The notes beneath the pieces were generated by a model. That model had not been told where the DNA came from and searched no databases. It saw nothing but the letters and a program-made list of their open reading frames with translations. Made by a program: the position numbers and the translations under genes. 64,000 bases of DNA from Gymnopus androsaceus JB14 (Eukaryota; Basidiomycota; Agaricomycetes; Agaricales; Omphalotaceae): contig ML769529.1 in NCBI GenBank assembly GCA_009733575.1, positions 106,299 to 170,298 of the forward strand, written 5' to 3'. Below, one piece after another: positions 25,328 through 37,116 of the stretch (position 1 is its first letter; the number at the start of each line of letters is the position of its first letter).

Positions 25328-26875
25328 CTACAATCCCTCTACTTGTTGGACCGAAGACTTGGATCTAGAAGTATGAGATACCGGCATTTCATGAGCCTCT
25401 GGGTAGTCCAATGGTGTGTTTTCACGGTTGAAAAATCGAACCGGCCAGATAAGGCAATACAACGACATGGCCATCCACAAAGGCAGAGCATCGAGAAAGT
25501 AGAAAAACCATTCGTGCTCCGCGACATAACCAAAGTATCTATAGGATTTTTTCATCAATAAAGTGAGAACCAAGTCGAGTAGGAAGGGCTCACCCCCCAG
25601 AGAATTCAACGATACGAAAAGCAGAACGAATCTATCATCGTCGAAAGATAAATGAGTATCTAGGCGTGTAACTCAGTAGGTAAATACACACCAATATCCC
25701 AACGCAGGTTAAGCACATCGTGTAGTACAATACCTTCCAATTATAGGCGGGCGTGGTCTTGAACGGACCGGCGACTGAGAGCAAAGTCTGTCCTCTAGAG
25801 TTGACTGCCCAGATTTGGGGGTATTTCGAGTGCCTAAAATAGTACACATTTAAATCAATGCTTTGCGAACAGGAATAAGAACACGCACACTTTTAGTCCG
25901 AACACGATCAAAATCAAGGTGAAACCAACGAAGGAGACAAGCTGCAAACTTAATCCAACGAGAGCTACCTGAAGGATGAGACGTTAAAACTGTCCAGATC
26001 TCATTCAGATTGTTTAGGTTCTCACCTTCTCTCCAACTTTGACCGAACTGCTTTTGCCACTAGTAGACAATGCACCACCAACTGCTTGAATCAAAAAGGT
26101 GATAACGTCGCTCCAAACGAAAATCTTCGTAATCCGCGTAGAAGGTAGGAGGAGACAATTGTCGGCGACTGTACGACCAAGACTATTGGCGAGACGAGAA
26201 AGAAGGATGTAATCTGTCGCCAGGAAAGCGCATGGCTTTACAAAGGAAGGAAATCAGCCACCGAGAAACCCCAGCTACATGTTTATAGCGTACCGACAAC
26301 AAAATAAACTGGAAGAAATTACGGTGTTCAATAAAGATAAATGAGGATTTTTGAGAGAGCTTACCAGATCCATTATGGCGTATATTGCTACCGAGTATGG
26401 AAAATGAATAACTATGATTCGCAATATCATCCCTACCATCATGCCTACGCTCCATTCTGTAAACCAAGACTTTTATTCGACCGAAAGTGGTGCTTACAAG
26501 TCATACCAATCGTCAATGTCAGCATATATTTCTGGCCAATACGAAAGTAGTCTAGAATAATTTGATTATTTTCTCAAAACGACATGAAGAGGTTGGGGTG
26601 CTCACGAATCCATTCGAGTACAGCTGTCTGCGCATACAAGACCACGCCAGCAGCAGCGGGCGTAATCATGAAGTAAAAGCCAGCTCTAGGTAATCCGTAG
26701 GGTCAGTCTAGCTTGTAGTAAACTAGTAGGACAACATACACCGGGGTCTTGGAATCGGCAGTAGAGTTAGCTCGTTTATTGAGTTCCTAAGTGTAGGTTT
26801 GATGAGCAGCGGGTTGAAGGTAGAGAGGACAATACCACGTACTATTTGTGTGTTGGATGATTCCGCCTGCGCCAT
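25328..26875 (-). CDS. RTA1-like seven-pass membrane protein, copy 2 (complete)
   Basis: This is the only copy of three with all the family segments in order. Start MAQAESSNTQI at 26875; an in-frame ATG at 26941 would add a hydrophobic 22-residue leader and cannot be excluded. Then come AGFYFMITPAAAGVVLYAQT, IGQKYMLTLTIGMT, GMILRIVIHFPYSVAIYAIM, FLATDYILLSRLANSLGRTV, ITKIFVWSDVITFLIQAVGG, LVSFVGFTLILIVFGLKV, WKVLYYTMCLTCVGILIRSA and FRIVEFSGG. The last exon is YFGYVAEHEWFFYFLDALPL, then WMAMSLYCLIWPVRFFNREN, with a polar tail (PVSHTSRSKSSVQQVEGL) to 25328. The acidic E-x-FFYxLDALP region is the signature seen in RTA1-type proteins. Introns are short with GT/AG ends; fine borders are inferred. 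Confidence 0.8.
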
Positions 26876-27690
26876 GGTGAAGATAGGCAAAATAATGAGT
26901 ATCCATTGCAAGAGTAGCATTGAACTTGTCTGTTTGAGCATATTTGGTAGTGCGAGTAGGAAGAGTTCGAGGAAGAGTAAACAAAAGTGAAAGATATGGA
27001 CTGGGTGGTGACGAAAAAAAGGTAGGAAAAAAATCCTGCCTTAAGTATCTTTCTCTCATTCGCAAAGTCCATAGCGGTGAGGTAGATTCCCGATTCAATG
27101 TGAGATGACTTTCACCTTACCTCGACTCGCTCAATTTTGAAATCACGACGATCCTTGTCATAAGTTGGCGCAGTAAGTAATGAGCGCGTATCTTCTTCCA
27201 ATCTACAGCTATTCAATATTCAATGCGGATAACGAAAGAAATTGACAAAAGTGTCTTACGCATGAAAAGGCCGGCGGGCCGAGTATATTAAAGAAAGTTC
27301 GCTATGGCCCGATGATTAGCACTGCTCTGTATAGGCGTAGCAGGTCGCAGTCGAAGTGGTCGAAGCGTAGTCTATTCAGACATATTCTCATCAATAGGAT
27401 CTGTCTTGCGGGGCGAGGAAGAAATAAGATACCCAGTTCAAAAACGCCTACAGAGTCGAGGAAACGTACTTCTTTTTCATCCTCGATCGCGCCTGTCGCG
27501 TCTTGAATTATCCAAGTTTACTACCTTAGTAGTATCTCTACTCAAGGTTCGAGTGCATTCCAGCCAGTAGAAAATTCCCCAAATCTCAATCCAGTCGAAG
27601 CCCTGAGCTCGTTTCCGAAACTACATACCCACAGTCTCTTCCGAATTTGCGTACGGACCACCCTGATATTTTTCATGTTCAACTAGCGGT
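26876..27690. other. Upstream region of RTA1-like copy 2, no gene
   Basis: It contains only short overlapping frames. A plus-strand frame at 27312-27506 is Ser/Arg-rich with no motif. Confidence 0.4.
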
Positions 27691-28480
27691 ACTCCAGCCA
27701 ATTTCCCCCGACTCGCAGCATCTACTTTTTGCTATTGATGAACCGACTCGGCCAGACGAAATAATAAAGCGTCATAACGAAGGGCATCGAGTAAGTAAAA
27801 ATATCCTTCGTGTATAGCCACTGTGGAAAATGTAAGCCAGAGTCGCTAAGTTGCATTGAAAGTGGAAGGTGTGCTTACCCTCCAGCGAATTCGGCAATAC
27901 CGTGGATGAGTCGAATCTGGGGGAAAAAATGAGAATTAAATGTGTGTGAAAGCAAGTAGATCATACCAGAATCCCTATGCAAGTTAAGCACACAGTAAGC
28001 AGAGAATTTTCCAATTCGATATGCTTGATATCTTGAAGAGACTCACTACGGAGCTCAAATATCCGCTTCGAGAACCGATATCTTTCGAGCGACTGTGAAA
28101 GTAATGAACTGTGTCAGTCACAAACGCGAGAAGCGCGATGGTATGAAGAGCGAAAGAGAGTAGCTGGAGAATCAATCCACGCAGCGCCTGCTATTGAGAT
28201 ATCGAGCAAAGAATGGCATATTGCGGATCGGAGAACCAAGGATCGTCATTGGCTCACATCAGCTGCCAACGAAGAAACTTCGGGTGCCAGAATAGAAAAT
28301 CCCGCCACAGTGAGCTGAATGATAACACCGCTTCAGATGAAGAATTTTGTGAGACAGCGAGCAGGAATCAATAAACAATTGTCAGCGATGTTTTGTCCGA
28401 GGCTGTTGGCTAATCGAGAGAGTAGTGAGGAGATAAAAGCAACGAGGTAATTCATCCCGGCACCGCGTTCATGATGCTGA
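27691..28480 (-). pseudogene. RTA1-like membrane protein, copy 3 (decayed, 5' truncated)
   Basis: Pieces matching the intact copy are visible in order. Near 28360-28440 are remnants of the SRLANSLGQ…DNCLL segment. Near 28170 is LQLLSFALHTIALLAF; near 28000 is ISNWKIL; near 27890 is IAEFAGG. Near 27740-27830 is a shifted EGYFY-like and WPSRFIN region. Frameshifts and stops separate them, the LPLWIA-coding bases are missing, and no N-terminal exons (AGFxFM…, GQxYMLTLTIG) are found upstream. It keeps the central part that copy 1 lost. Confidence 0.55.
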
Positions 28481-28587
28481 TATTGATGTCTGTAAGAAAA
28501 TGTATAGTACATTGCTAAGTAAACCCGTTAATTTGCGCTCTTCGAGCAATATTCTGGAGAGAAGACAGAGTCTCGAAGGATTCATCA

Positions 28588-29369
28588 TCAATTACGAGTC
28601 CCTACACGATTCAAGCCGCAAGCTCTCTTACCTTTGCAACCTCTTCGCCAGCTAATTCCAACAAGTTTCACACCGACACTTTCAAATTCCTTCTCAGTCT
28701 TCCCCCATCCTTGTTCTCCGGGATCGACAGCCTTGGTAGCTTCGCTGATAACATACGACTTGAAACCCTCCGCAACTGCATCTATCGCGGTACTCTTCAC
28801 ACAATAATCCATCGCCAGCCCTACTACAAACACATCCGTCACACCAGCTTCTCGTAAGCTTTGAGCTAGTCCACTGCTAGCTTCTTTCACGATCGGATTG
28901 CGAAATGGTGCATCAAAGGCAGAATACATTTCCACGCGCGCGTCTTTACCTTTTTCAATCACCAAGTCGACTTGAGAAATATCAGAGCTCTGGGATAAGC
29001 TCGACACCAGAGGTGCCCTGAACACAATGTACTGGCCAAAGTCGGCTGATTTCAGTTTCATCTGGGTTATAGGGATTTGGGATCGTGGCAAAGGACGTGA
29101 AAGGCTGATTATTTGGCGCAGAATGATTGGATGCGAAAGAAACATGGTCTGGTGGATGGAAATCTTTCGTCGCAATCTTTTTCTCGAATGGAAGTTTGAG
29201 AAGATCGTTGATAATGGGTGCGATTGAGCGTCCTTCCGTTACTGCGAGCGAGCCATTCTTTAGGAGGGTGTTAATAATTCACAGCTACTCTTCAAGTATG
29301 CGCGACATACAGGTGGACAAAAGTCCTCTTGAAGATCCACGATAATGAGAGCAGGCTTAAAATAGCTCA
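28588..29369 (-). CDS. PNC1: Nicotinamidase (Pnc1 type), one frame break
   Basis: It hydrolyses nicotinamide to nicotinate for NAD salvage and removes a sirtuin inhibitor. Exon 1 (29369-29311) reads MSYFKPALIIVDLQEDFCPP and carries the catalytic Asp of VDLQEDF. A 53-bp GTATGT…AAAG intron follows. Exon 2 starts NGSLAVTEGRSIAPIINDLL and has the zinc-site motif ATKDFHPPDHVSFASNH, then RLWPVHCVQGT. The catalytic Lys is in DLVIEKGKDARVEMYSAF and the nucleophile Cys in VVGLAMDYCVKSTAIDA. Near 28985 an extra base (GAGCTCTGATATT where GAGCT-GATATT is expected) puts a stop right after IPEL. The rest continues in the next phase to VKLVGIS and a basic tail ending at 28588. It is divergent from the Sec14-like gene, with about 320 bp between starts. 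Confidence 0.88.
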
Positions 29370-29692
29370 TAGTAGTCCAGATTCTTTACATATAATCTTG
29401 AATATAGTGAGGTTGATCAAGAAAGGACTTGAAATACGCACGATGCTGCCGACTCAGATCTGTAGTTCAAGGACAAGAAAACAAGCGCTTGAATGACTCA
29501 TCCGGAATGGGTAATCGGATCGAAAGCACTCCGAGATGCCAAGCGCTAAGTGCTGCCTAAGCCTTTGACCCTTTCCCTTTGACCACCGTTGCGCACCCAC
29601 CAACTCACCATTTTGCTAAAACAAGCTATCTAATCTCACCCACAAAATCTCAGTATTGGAGGTTCAATTTTATTACTTGGACTTTCGACACA
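29370..29692. promoter_or_regulatory. Divergent promoter, nicotinamidase / Sec14-like
   Basis: The two start codons point away from each other across this stretch, so it holds both promoters. It contains AT-rich patches (TATAATC near 29390) but no motif I can assign firmly. Confidence 0.45.
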
Positions 29693-31257
29693 ATGTCCAG
29701 TTTCTTCTTTGGTTCAAGCAAGAAGGAGAGCAGCACCGTATCTGAGAAACCTGCAGGGACAACAAAGAGCACTTTTTCCACGAAAAGCACAAAGTCTTCA
29801 AAGTCTGTCTCATCTCTAGCAGAGACAGACGTTGTCCCGAACCCGACAACTACGAAAATCCAAACCGAGCCCGCACCGGGAACGAAAATCGGACCAATAC
29901 ACGAGTATGATGAGAAACAAACGGAGATGATGAAGCAAGTAAAGGAGGTACGTGTTTGCTACCCAAAAGATAGAATCAATCTTATATACATTCATTCAGT
30001 ACGCTCTTTCAATATCTCTTCCTCCATCTGACCCGTATGCCAAATGGGAAAGGAGATGGTTGAACAAGCCGGACACCATTCCGCGATATTCGCGAGCTTC
30101 AAAGTGGAATCTTAACGATGCAAAGAAACGAATGAAGGGAACTATGGAGTGGCGCAGGGAATTCAAACCCGAGCTGATCACTCCAGACGAAGTGAAAATC
30201 GAGGACGAGTCCGGAAAAATGTAGGGTCCTTTTCTTAGCGCCACGAAGTGACTTACTGACCAGCAACTGCCAACTTGCAACAGTCTTGTCAATGGCTTCG
30301 ACAACGACGGTAGGCCGATTATATACATGCGTCCTGGAAGGCAAAACACGGAGACGAGTCCAAGACAGTTGAGGCATTTGGTGTGGTGTCTGTAAGTAAT
30401 ATCCTCATTAACCATTGTCTCGATATACTGACAACCCTCGATCAGAGAACGAGCTAAAGACCTGATGCCTCCCGGTCAGGAATCTGTTGTAATCATCGTC
30501 GACTACAAGACGACGACCCTTCGAACGAACCCTTCCGTGTCAGTCGCTAGCAAGGTAGATCCATTTATATTAGGTTATTTGCGCTCTTTTGCTGATCTCA
30601 ACCAGGTACTTACAATCCTCCAACATCACTATGTTGAAACCCTTGGACGGGCTATCGTGACCAACCTTCCTCTGCTCTTGAGCTTCTTCTACAAAGGGAT
30701 ATCGCCCTTCTTAGACCCTGTAACGAGAGACAAGGTAATGCGGTGTACTCCGTGCTGCTGCATAACTCATTCATTCATTCACGTAGATGCGCTTCAACCC
30801 CGACCTTCTCGAACTAATCCCAGCATCCCAACTAGAAGCCGAATTTGGCGGCGAGTACGAATATGAGTTTGATCACGAGAGTTACTGGCAACAGATAATT
30901 GAGTGAGTTTTTTCGCTTCGAGATGCACTACCCATTTTCATCGTTTTCAGAACCTGCGGTATCGCTCCAGATGGTACTCGTATAAACGAGGTGGTCCCGG
31001 AACTTGATTCAGAAGGTGCGGAGGTACCTGGGACAACGGTAGCAGAGCTTGTTTCGATCACATCGGAGGAGGAAGAGGAAGGAGAGTCTATTAGCTCAAC
31101 CCCGGCGACTGTCGTCGAACCGTCGGCGCTTACAACTCCTGCAGCTGACGATGTGGCGAAGAAGGATGGAGGAGATGTCGATATCGGCGTCAGCGCAGGA
31201 AGAGCTCAGTACATGAGCATGAGCACGTCGCGGAGTGAGCTGCTTGGATTTGGGTAA
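29693..31257 (+). CDS. Sec14-like CRAL-TRIO lipid-transfer protein
   Basis: CRAL-TRIO proteins bind and exchange phosphatidylinositol and other lipids between membranes. Seven exons (29693-29947, 30000-30220, 30284-30391, 30446-30554, 30606-30734, 30787-30902, 30951-31257) join cleanly in frame to about 415 residues. A Ser/Thr/Lys-rich head (MSSFFFGSSKKESSTVSEKP) precedes the CRAL-TRIO-N part (KWERRWLNKPDTIPRYSRAS, MKGTMEWRREFKPELITPDE). The lipid-binding fold follows: VNGFDNDGRPIIYMRPGRQN, VVIIVDYKTTTLRTNPSVSV, HHYVETLGRAIVTNLPLLLS, then FYKGISPFLDPVTRDKMRFN and LEAEFGGEYEYEFDHESYWQ. The acidic Ser/Thr tail is probably disordered. Its last exon and 3' flank were copied twice into the array downstream (35275 and 37557). 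Confidence 0.94.
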
Positions 31258-31448
31258 ATCTCTTAGAGCGCGACGACGCTGTATTTCAGGATAGTTGTGG
31301 AGGCGGAAGAGGCGCGAATTGTAGATTTAGATCCCAGTGTATGAGGGAATTGCTTATTATTATATAGACAGCAATGTGGCTCTGCTAGGTATATGCATGG
31401 TTGGTATAATTTATCTATTGTACAGCCTGTACTCCAGTCGCATTATCA
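31258..31448. other. Tail-to-tail 3' flank
   Basis: About 190 bp between the Sec14-like stop and the stop of beta-lactamase-like copy 1. The same arrangement, diverged, recurs at about 35580-35803 and 37870-38097. Confidence 0.6.
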
Positions 31449-32821
31449 TCACCTATAACATAAAAAGCAATTATTGCCAGGTCCCTCACATTCAGCGTTA
31501 CTCGACTTGTTTCTAAGACGCTGATACATCGTCCTCTCAAATAGATGAACCAAGTCCTTCACCCCATCCAACTTGGGGTCCGTAAGGTGTCGAATTTGGG
31601 AGGCGAAGAAACCGCAAAGTCCTTCTTTTCGGTCAATGAACCAGAAGCAATGAAAACCACCAGACCAGCTCATCGTTCCCGCTTTCCTAGAGTACTCATC
31701 TGGACCATCCTCCAGGAGCAAAATTCCACCCAAGCCCCAGTCCTTTTCCCCGGCCGGATTCAGCGAGTTCATCACATTGTTGTGTGGTTTACTGAGGACT
31801 TCCGCCATCGATTGTCGCGATTTGTCCTCCAGCTGTGGCCGGAAGAACTCGTCCACGGATTCTGGTCGAAGCAATTTGCCGTCATTGGTGAGCAGACTGT
31901 GTAGAATTTTCATGTATTCCTGCGGACTAGTGAAGAGACCGCCCCCGCCAAAGGCAAACTCGGGATCTTTCTCGAAAAATGTTTCCTCGGAATGTACGAG
32001 TTTCCCGGTGCTTTGGTCAACCTTGGTCATGTCCCCGCATTTGGCTAGCATATCAGGCCTGCGTTGGAGGTAGAAAGTCATATCCTTGATACCCAATGGT
32101 TGCCAGATGCTCTGTTCCATAATGGTTTCCAATGGTGTATCACCGTAAACACACTCAACTACTCTCCCTGCCCAATCAATCGAAGGTGAATACATCCACT
32201 GAGTTCCCGGTTCGAACGTCAACGGTTGGCCATATCGATCCGTGAGGCGGTCTCCTTCATGCACTGGCGCTTGCTGTCCGTTGAGTTTGCGCCATTGCAT
32301 GAGCAGCGGGGATAGGGAATCGTAGCAATACCCAGAGCTGTGTGTTAGTAGGCGTCTGCCATCTGCGTTAACATCTATGTGTCCGGCAGGTATTCGGCGA
32401 GTCTTACCTCAACGTTATTTTCTCCATTCGGGTCCTCCATAATTGGCTTCCCCTCAGCATCGAAGCCTTTCAAAATCTGGAGACCCTCCATTTCTGGCAC
32501 AAGCGGTTTTACATCGTCATCCAAGCCTATCAGGCCGCGTTCTACGCATTGCATAGCAGCAACGCTAGTTACGAGCTTGGTTGCGCTCGCAATGTTCATA
32601 ACAGTATCGAGTTCCAAAGGAGGGTTAGAGGAAGGGTCCTTGAGAGAGCGTGTTCCAAAGGCAGAAGCATAACTGAAAATGACCTGTGATATGTTATGAG
32701 TGGGCTTTCAACTTTACATTGGGGAGATTTTCTTACCAGTAACGTCTTTGGCAAGCAATACAGCTCCTGGTAAAGTTCCTGCTTGAACTGCAGCTCGGAA
32801 CGTTTCTTCCATTGAAGCCAT
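31449..32821 (-). CDS. Class-C beta-lactamase-like serine hydrolase, copy 1 (two frame breaks)
   Basis: Family members are esterases or transacylases; the substrate here is unknown. Three exons are present. Exon 1 is MASMEETFRAAVQAGTLPGA, then VLLAKDVTG. Exon 2 carries the active-site SxxK as SATK (NIASATKLVTSVAAMQC). Exon 3 carries LLTHSSGYCYD, FEPGTQWMYSPSIDWAGRVV with the probable catalytic Tyr, and SWSGGFHCFWFIDRKEGLCG near the C-terminus. Against copy 2 there is one extra T just after the exon-2 acceptor (near 32674) and one extra G near 32426 (before EKITLR). Both spoil the frame. Its C-terminus (SSNAECEGPGNNCFLCYR) runs 14 residues past the copy 2 stop. No signal peptide, so probably cytosolic. 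It is tail-to-tail with the Sec14-like gene. Confidence 0.8.
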
Positions 32822-33491
32822 GGTGAATGAATGAATGCAGAGACTTATTACACGATTTGATAGTGTTAGCAGGCTGTTAGCTCAGTGGAACGATGGTGGG
32901 CAAAAGTAAGGAAGTAGATTGAGACTGCCCCAAGGCTTGAGGTCTCGCTTATATATGACTATATATAATATGCTACCGAATACTTCCAGGACCGTAAATC
33001 CCCAACTAACTCGAAGAGTCTTATTTCCCGAGCCGCGCCATTAGTCAGCGATTAAATGGGTATTTATAATCATTCTGCTAATTCTGCTTACCATGCTCGG
33101 TCGAGCGCTAAAATTTCATTTTAGGCTAATCGTTATCTTTATCTGTAGTATTGCTATAGTATAAGTCATTCCTGCTTACGATTCTTCTTCTTTCGGTGAA
33201 TCTACGGTCCAGGGCAGTAATCATGACTTCGTCATCAATCCTGGTAGTCAGCGAAGCGATATTCTTTTGTCTGTATTGGGTGCTTATGGTGGGATCGTGG
33301 AACTGGTTGCATCTCGTGAATAGTACAATGATCACTTATGGTCAGGTGGGTGCTTGGGGGCTTGTTTCGATTACATTTCGACGGAAATCTCCGACTGTTG
33401 TAAAAAACTAAATTACTTACTTGACTGCTCAGTAGTCACTCTGGTGCGAGTCGGGGATTGTCGTGCGATCGCATGACATTCACAGGTACAT
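32822..33491. other. Spacer, beta-lactamase-like copies 1-2
   Basis: AT-rich DNA with no gene. Unlike the other spacers of the array it has no Sec14-tail fragment. Confidence 0.5.
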
Positions 33492-34827
33492 TCAGGCATT
33501 ATTCGACATGTTTCTAAGACGCTGATACATTGTCCTCTCAAATAGACGAACCAGGTCCTTCACCCCATCCAACTTGGGGTCCGTAAGGTCATTAATTTGG
33601 GAGGCGAACAAACCGCAAAGGCCTTCTTTTCGGTCAATGAACCAGTAGCAATGAAAAGCACCAGCCCAGCTCATCGTTCCCGCTTTCCTCGAGTACTCAT
33701 CTGGACCATCCTCCAGGAGCAAAATTCCACCCAAGCCCCAGTCCTTTTTCCCGGCCGGGTTTAGCGAGTTCATCAAATGGTTATGTGGTTTACTGAGGAC
33801 TTCCACCATTGATTGTCGCGGCTTGTCCTCCAGCTGTGGTCGGAAGAACTCGTCCACGGATTCTGGTCGAAGCAATTTGCCGTCATTGGTGAGCAGACTG
33901 TGCAGAATTTTCATGTATTCCTGCGGACTAGCAAAGAGACTGCTTCCGCCAAAGGCAGACTCGGCGTCTTTCTCGAAAAACCATTCGTCTGAATGTACGA
34001 GTTTCCCGGTGTTTTGGTCAACCTTGGTCATGTCCCCGCATTTGGCTAGCATATCTGGTCTACGTTGGAGGTAGAAAGTCATATCCTTGATACCCAATGG
34101 TTGCCAGATGTTCTGTTCCATAATGGTTTCTAATGGTGTATCAGCGTAAACACACTCAACTACTCTTCCTGCCCAATCAATCGAAGGTGAGTACATCCAT
34201 TGAGTTCCCGGTTCGAACGTCAATGGTTGGCCATATCGATCCGTGAGGCGGTCTCCTTCATACATTGGCGCTGGCTGTCCGTTGAATTTGCGCCATTGCA
34301 TGAGCAGCGGAGATAGGAAATCGTAGCAGTACCCAGAGCTGTGTGTTAATAGGCGTCTGCCGTCTGCGTTAAAATCTATGAATATGTTCGGGAGGTCGGT
34401 GAGTCTTACCTCAAGGTTATTTTCTCAGTTGGGTCCTCCATGATTGGCTTCCCTTCAATATCGAAGCCTTTCAAAATCTGGAGACCCTCCATTTCTGGCA
34501 CAAGGGGTTTCACATCGTCATCCAAGCCTATCAGGCCGCGTTCTACGCATTGCATAGCAGCAACGCTGGTTACGAGCTTGGTTGCGCTCGCAATCCTCAT
34601 AACAGTGTCAAGCTCCAAAGAAGGGTTAGAGGAAGAGTTCTTGAGAGAACGCGTTCCAAAGGCAGAAGCATAACTGAAGTGGCCTTTAATACATTGTGAG
34701 TGAGCTTTAAACTTTGAATTGGGGAGATTTTCTTACCGGTAACATCTTTGGCAAGCAATACAGCTCCTGGTAGTAAATTTCCTGTTTCAACTGCAGCACG
34801 GAACGTTTCTTCCATTGAAGTTGGCAT
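33492..34827 (-). CDS. Class-C beta-lactamase-like serine hydrolase, copy 2 (intact)
   Basis: This is the only copy of four that reads through in frame. Exon 1 starts MPTSMEETFRAAVETGNLLP at 34827 and splices at GTAAGA. Exon 2 runs GHFSYASAFGTRSLKNSSSN, then VMRIASATKLVTSVAAMQCV (SxxK = SATK), to EDPTEKITLR. Exon 3 starts RLLTHSSGYCYDFLSPLLMQ and includes GTQWMYSPSIDWAGRVVECV (Tyr), KCGDMTKVDQNTGKLVHSDE and KAGTMSWAGAFHCYWFIDRK. That last motif replaces the KTG/HTG triad with the WxG/SWAG form seen in EstB-like esterases. About 395-400 residues, a usual length. It was used as the reference for judging the other copies. The Pro in YSP, where classical enzymes have YxN, argues for an esterase or transferase rather than antibiotic hydrolysis. 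Confidence 0.92.
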
Positions 34828-35274
34828 GGTGAATGATGAATGAACGCAAGAGGCTTATGTGAAAGTTCAAGTTTACGGTTTTAGCTGAGATATATTGGTG
34901 GTAAAATATGCCTCCAGAGCCTGTATTTATATGTTCTAGCTAATAAGTACATGGGAATAACCTACATAAATGACTAGATTCAACTCCTACTGTACTTGGC
35001 TTATTAAGTAAAACCGAGAACTTCCGTTACACAATGAGTAAGCTTTGAGTAAGCTGCTCCAGCTTGTTATTCCAACAACTTATTGCACGATTCGATAGAT
35101 AGTGATAGATCAGATGAAAGAAAAATCAGCTGCACCCGGGTGACATATATCTCAAAACTTCTTTTGAATCTCATAAAGCTTTCCTTGAGAGTAGAGGCAT
35201 TTGGCATAGTCATAGTCCACAATATTTGTCAAAAACGTTTACATTCCATGTCGACTACGTATTTTTATCACTTG
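34828..35274. repeat. Duplicated upstream region, unit B
   Basis: This block upstream of copy 2 is nearly identical to 37117-37556 upstream of copy 3, at an offset of about 2.29 kb. It differs by a few small indels (for example a repeated TAAGC phrase near 35038-35055). It holds the promoter of copy 2. Confidence 0.85.
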
Positions 35275-35600
35275 CAGGACCTACGGTATCACTCCGGATG
35301 GTACTCGTGTAAACGAGGTGGTCCCGGCACTTGATCCAGAAGGTGCAGAGGTATCTGGGACAGCGGTAGCAGTGTTTCGACCACATCGGAGGAGGAAGAG
35401 GAAGAGTCTACCAGCTCAACCCGGCGACTGTCATCGAATCGTTGGCGCTTGCAACTCCCGTAGCTGACGACGCGGCGAAGGTAGAGGAGATGTCAATATC
35501 GGCGTCAGCATCAACGCAGGAAGAGCCTCCAATCAGTACATGAGCATGGGCACGGCGCGGAGCGGGTTACTGGGTTTGGGTAGAACTCTTAGAGCAAGGC
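35275..35600 (+). pseudogene. Copy of the Sec14-like last exon, fragment 1
   Basis: The sequence from the acceptor of the last Sec14-like exon (30950) onward is repeated here: TACGGTATCACTCCGGATGG, then the ACTCGTGTAAACGAGGTGGT and GATCCAGAAGGTGCAGAGGT phrases, continuing to the AGTACATGAGCATG region. Several 1-10 base indels destroy the frame and no upstream exons are present, so it cannot encode a protein. It marks the 3' edge of the duplicated unit. Confidence 0.88.
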
Positions 35601-35803
35601 GACGACACTGTGCATCCTTTCAGTAATATGTCCGAGGAGGCGCGAATGTAGATTTAAATCACCAGTGTAAGAGGGAATCATTATTACATAGACAGCAACA
35701 TTTCATTGGTTCAGAGATATATTTGCGTATAATTTATCTATTGTACATAGTGCTCAAGTCGCATTATCATGAAAAGTCAATTATTACCAGTGGGTCCAGA
35801 CGC

Positions 35804-37116
35804 TCACATATTTCTAAGACGCTGATACATCATCCTCTCAAATAGACGAACCAGGTCCTTCACTCCATCCAATTTGGGGTCTGTAACGTCCCGAATTTGG
35901 GAGGCGAAAAAACCGCAAAGTCCTTCTTTTCGGTCAATGAACCAGTAGCAATGAAAGGCACCAGCCCAACCCATCGTTCCCGCTTTCCTTGAGTACTCGT
36001 CTGGACCATCCTCCATGAGCAAAATTCCACCCAAGCCCCAGTCCTTTTTCCCGGCTGGATTTGTCGGCGAGTTCGTCATATGTTTACTGAAGAATTCCGC
36101 CATCGATTGCCGCGGCTTCTCTTCCAGCTGTGGCCTGAAGAAGTCGTCCACAGATTCCGGTCGAAGCAATTTGCCGTCATTGGTGAGCAAACTGTGCAGA
36201 ATTTTCATGTATTCCTGCGGACTAGTGAAGAGACCGCCCCCGCCAAAGGCAAACTCGGCGTCTTTCTCGAAAAATGTTCCTCTGAATGTATGAGTTTCCC
36301 AGTGTTTTGGTCGACCTTGGTCATGTCCCCGCATTTGGCTAGCATATCTGGCCTGCGTTGGAGGTAGAAAGTCATGTCCTTGATACCCAATGGTTGCCAG
36401 ATGTTCTGTTCCATAATGGTTTCCAATGGTGTATCACCGTGAACACGCTCAACTACTCTCCCTGCCCAATCAATCGAAGGTGAATACATCCACTGAGTTC
36501 CCGGTTCGAACGTCAATGGTTGGCCATATCGATCCGTGAGGCGGTCTCCTTCATGCACTGGCGCTTGCTGTCCGTTGAATTTGCGCCATTGCATGAGCAG
36601 CGGGGATAGGAAATCGTAGCAGTACCCAGAGCTGTGTGTTAATAGGCGTCTGCCGTCTGCGTTAAAATCTATGAATATGTTCGGGAGGTCGGTGAGTCTT
36701 ACCTCAACGTTATTTCTCATTTGGGTCCTCCATAATTGGCTTCCCTTCAATATCGAAGCCTTTCAAAATCTGGAGACCCTCCATTTCTGGCACAAGTGGT
36801 TTCACATCGTCATCCAAGCCTATCAGGCCGCGTTCTACGCATTGCATAGCAGCAACGCTGGTTACGAGCTTGGTTGCGCTCGCAATCCTTCATAACAGTG
36901 TCGAGTTCCAAAGAGGGTTAGAAGGAAGGGTCCTTGAGGAGACGTGTTCCAAAGGCAGAAGCATAACTGAAGTGACCTGTAGATACATTGTGAGTGAGCT
37001 TTCAACTTTAAATTGAGGAGATTTCTTACCGGTAACATCTTTGGCAAGCAATACAGCTCCTGGTAAATTCCTGCTTTAACTGCAGCACGGAACGTTTCTT
37101 CCATTGAAGTTGGCAT
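35804..37116 (-). pseudogene. Beta-lactamase-like, copy 3 (several frame breaks)
   Basis: It has the same three-exon layout as copy 2, starting MPTSMEETFRAAVKAG at 37116. Exon 2 has an extra A near 36893 (TTATGAAGGATT) and one A fewer near 36716 (GAGAAATAACG). Exon 3 has a base loss near 36283, so that KLIHSEE and FFEKDAEFAFGGG lie in different phases. Exon 1 also differs (GIYQELYCLPKM in place of NLLPGAVLLAKD) because of a small indel near 37063. The SxxK, YSP and SWAG-equivalent regions are still readable. It ends with RLRNM at 35804. Confidence 0.82.

Noticed and set aside
27530..27600. tRNA-like T-loop word GGTTCGAGT
   Set aside because: The flanking bases do not form acceptor, D or anticodon stems. 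No tRNA or rRNA gene was found anywhere in the window.
34406..34673. Plus-strand frames opposite the beta-lactamase-like exons (also at 32379, 33823, 36015, 38243)
   Set aside because: They are antisense shadows that recur at the same place in each copy because the coding strand is conserved.
31449..34827. True antibiotic-hydrolysing beta-lactamase
   Set aside because: SxxK is present, but the YxN and KTG elements are replaced by YSP and a SWAG/WxG-type motif, as in EstB-like esterases, and no signal peptide is seen.
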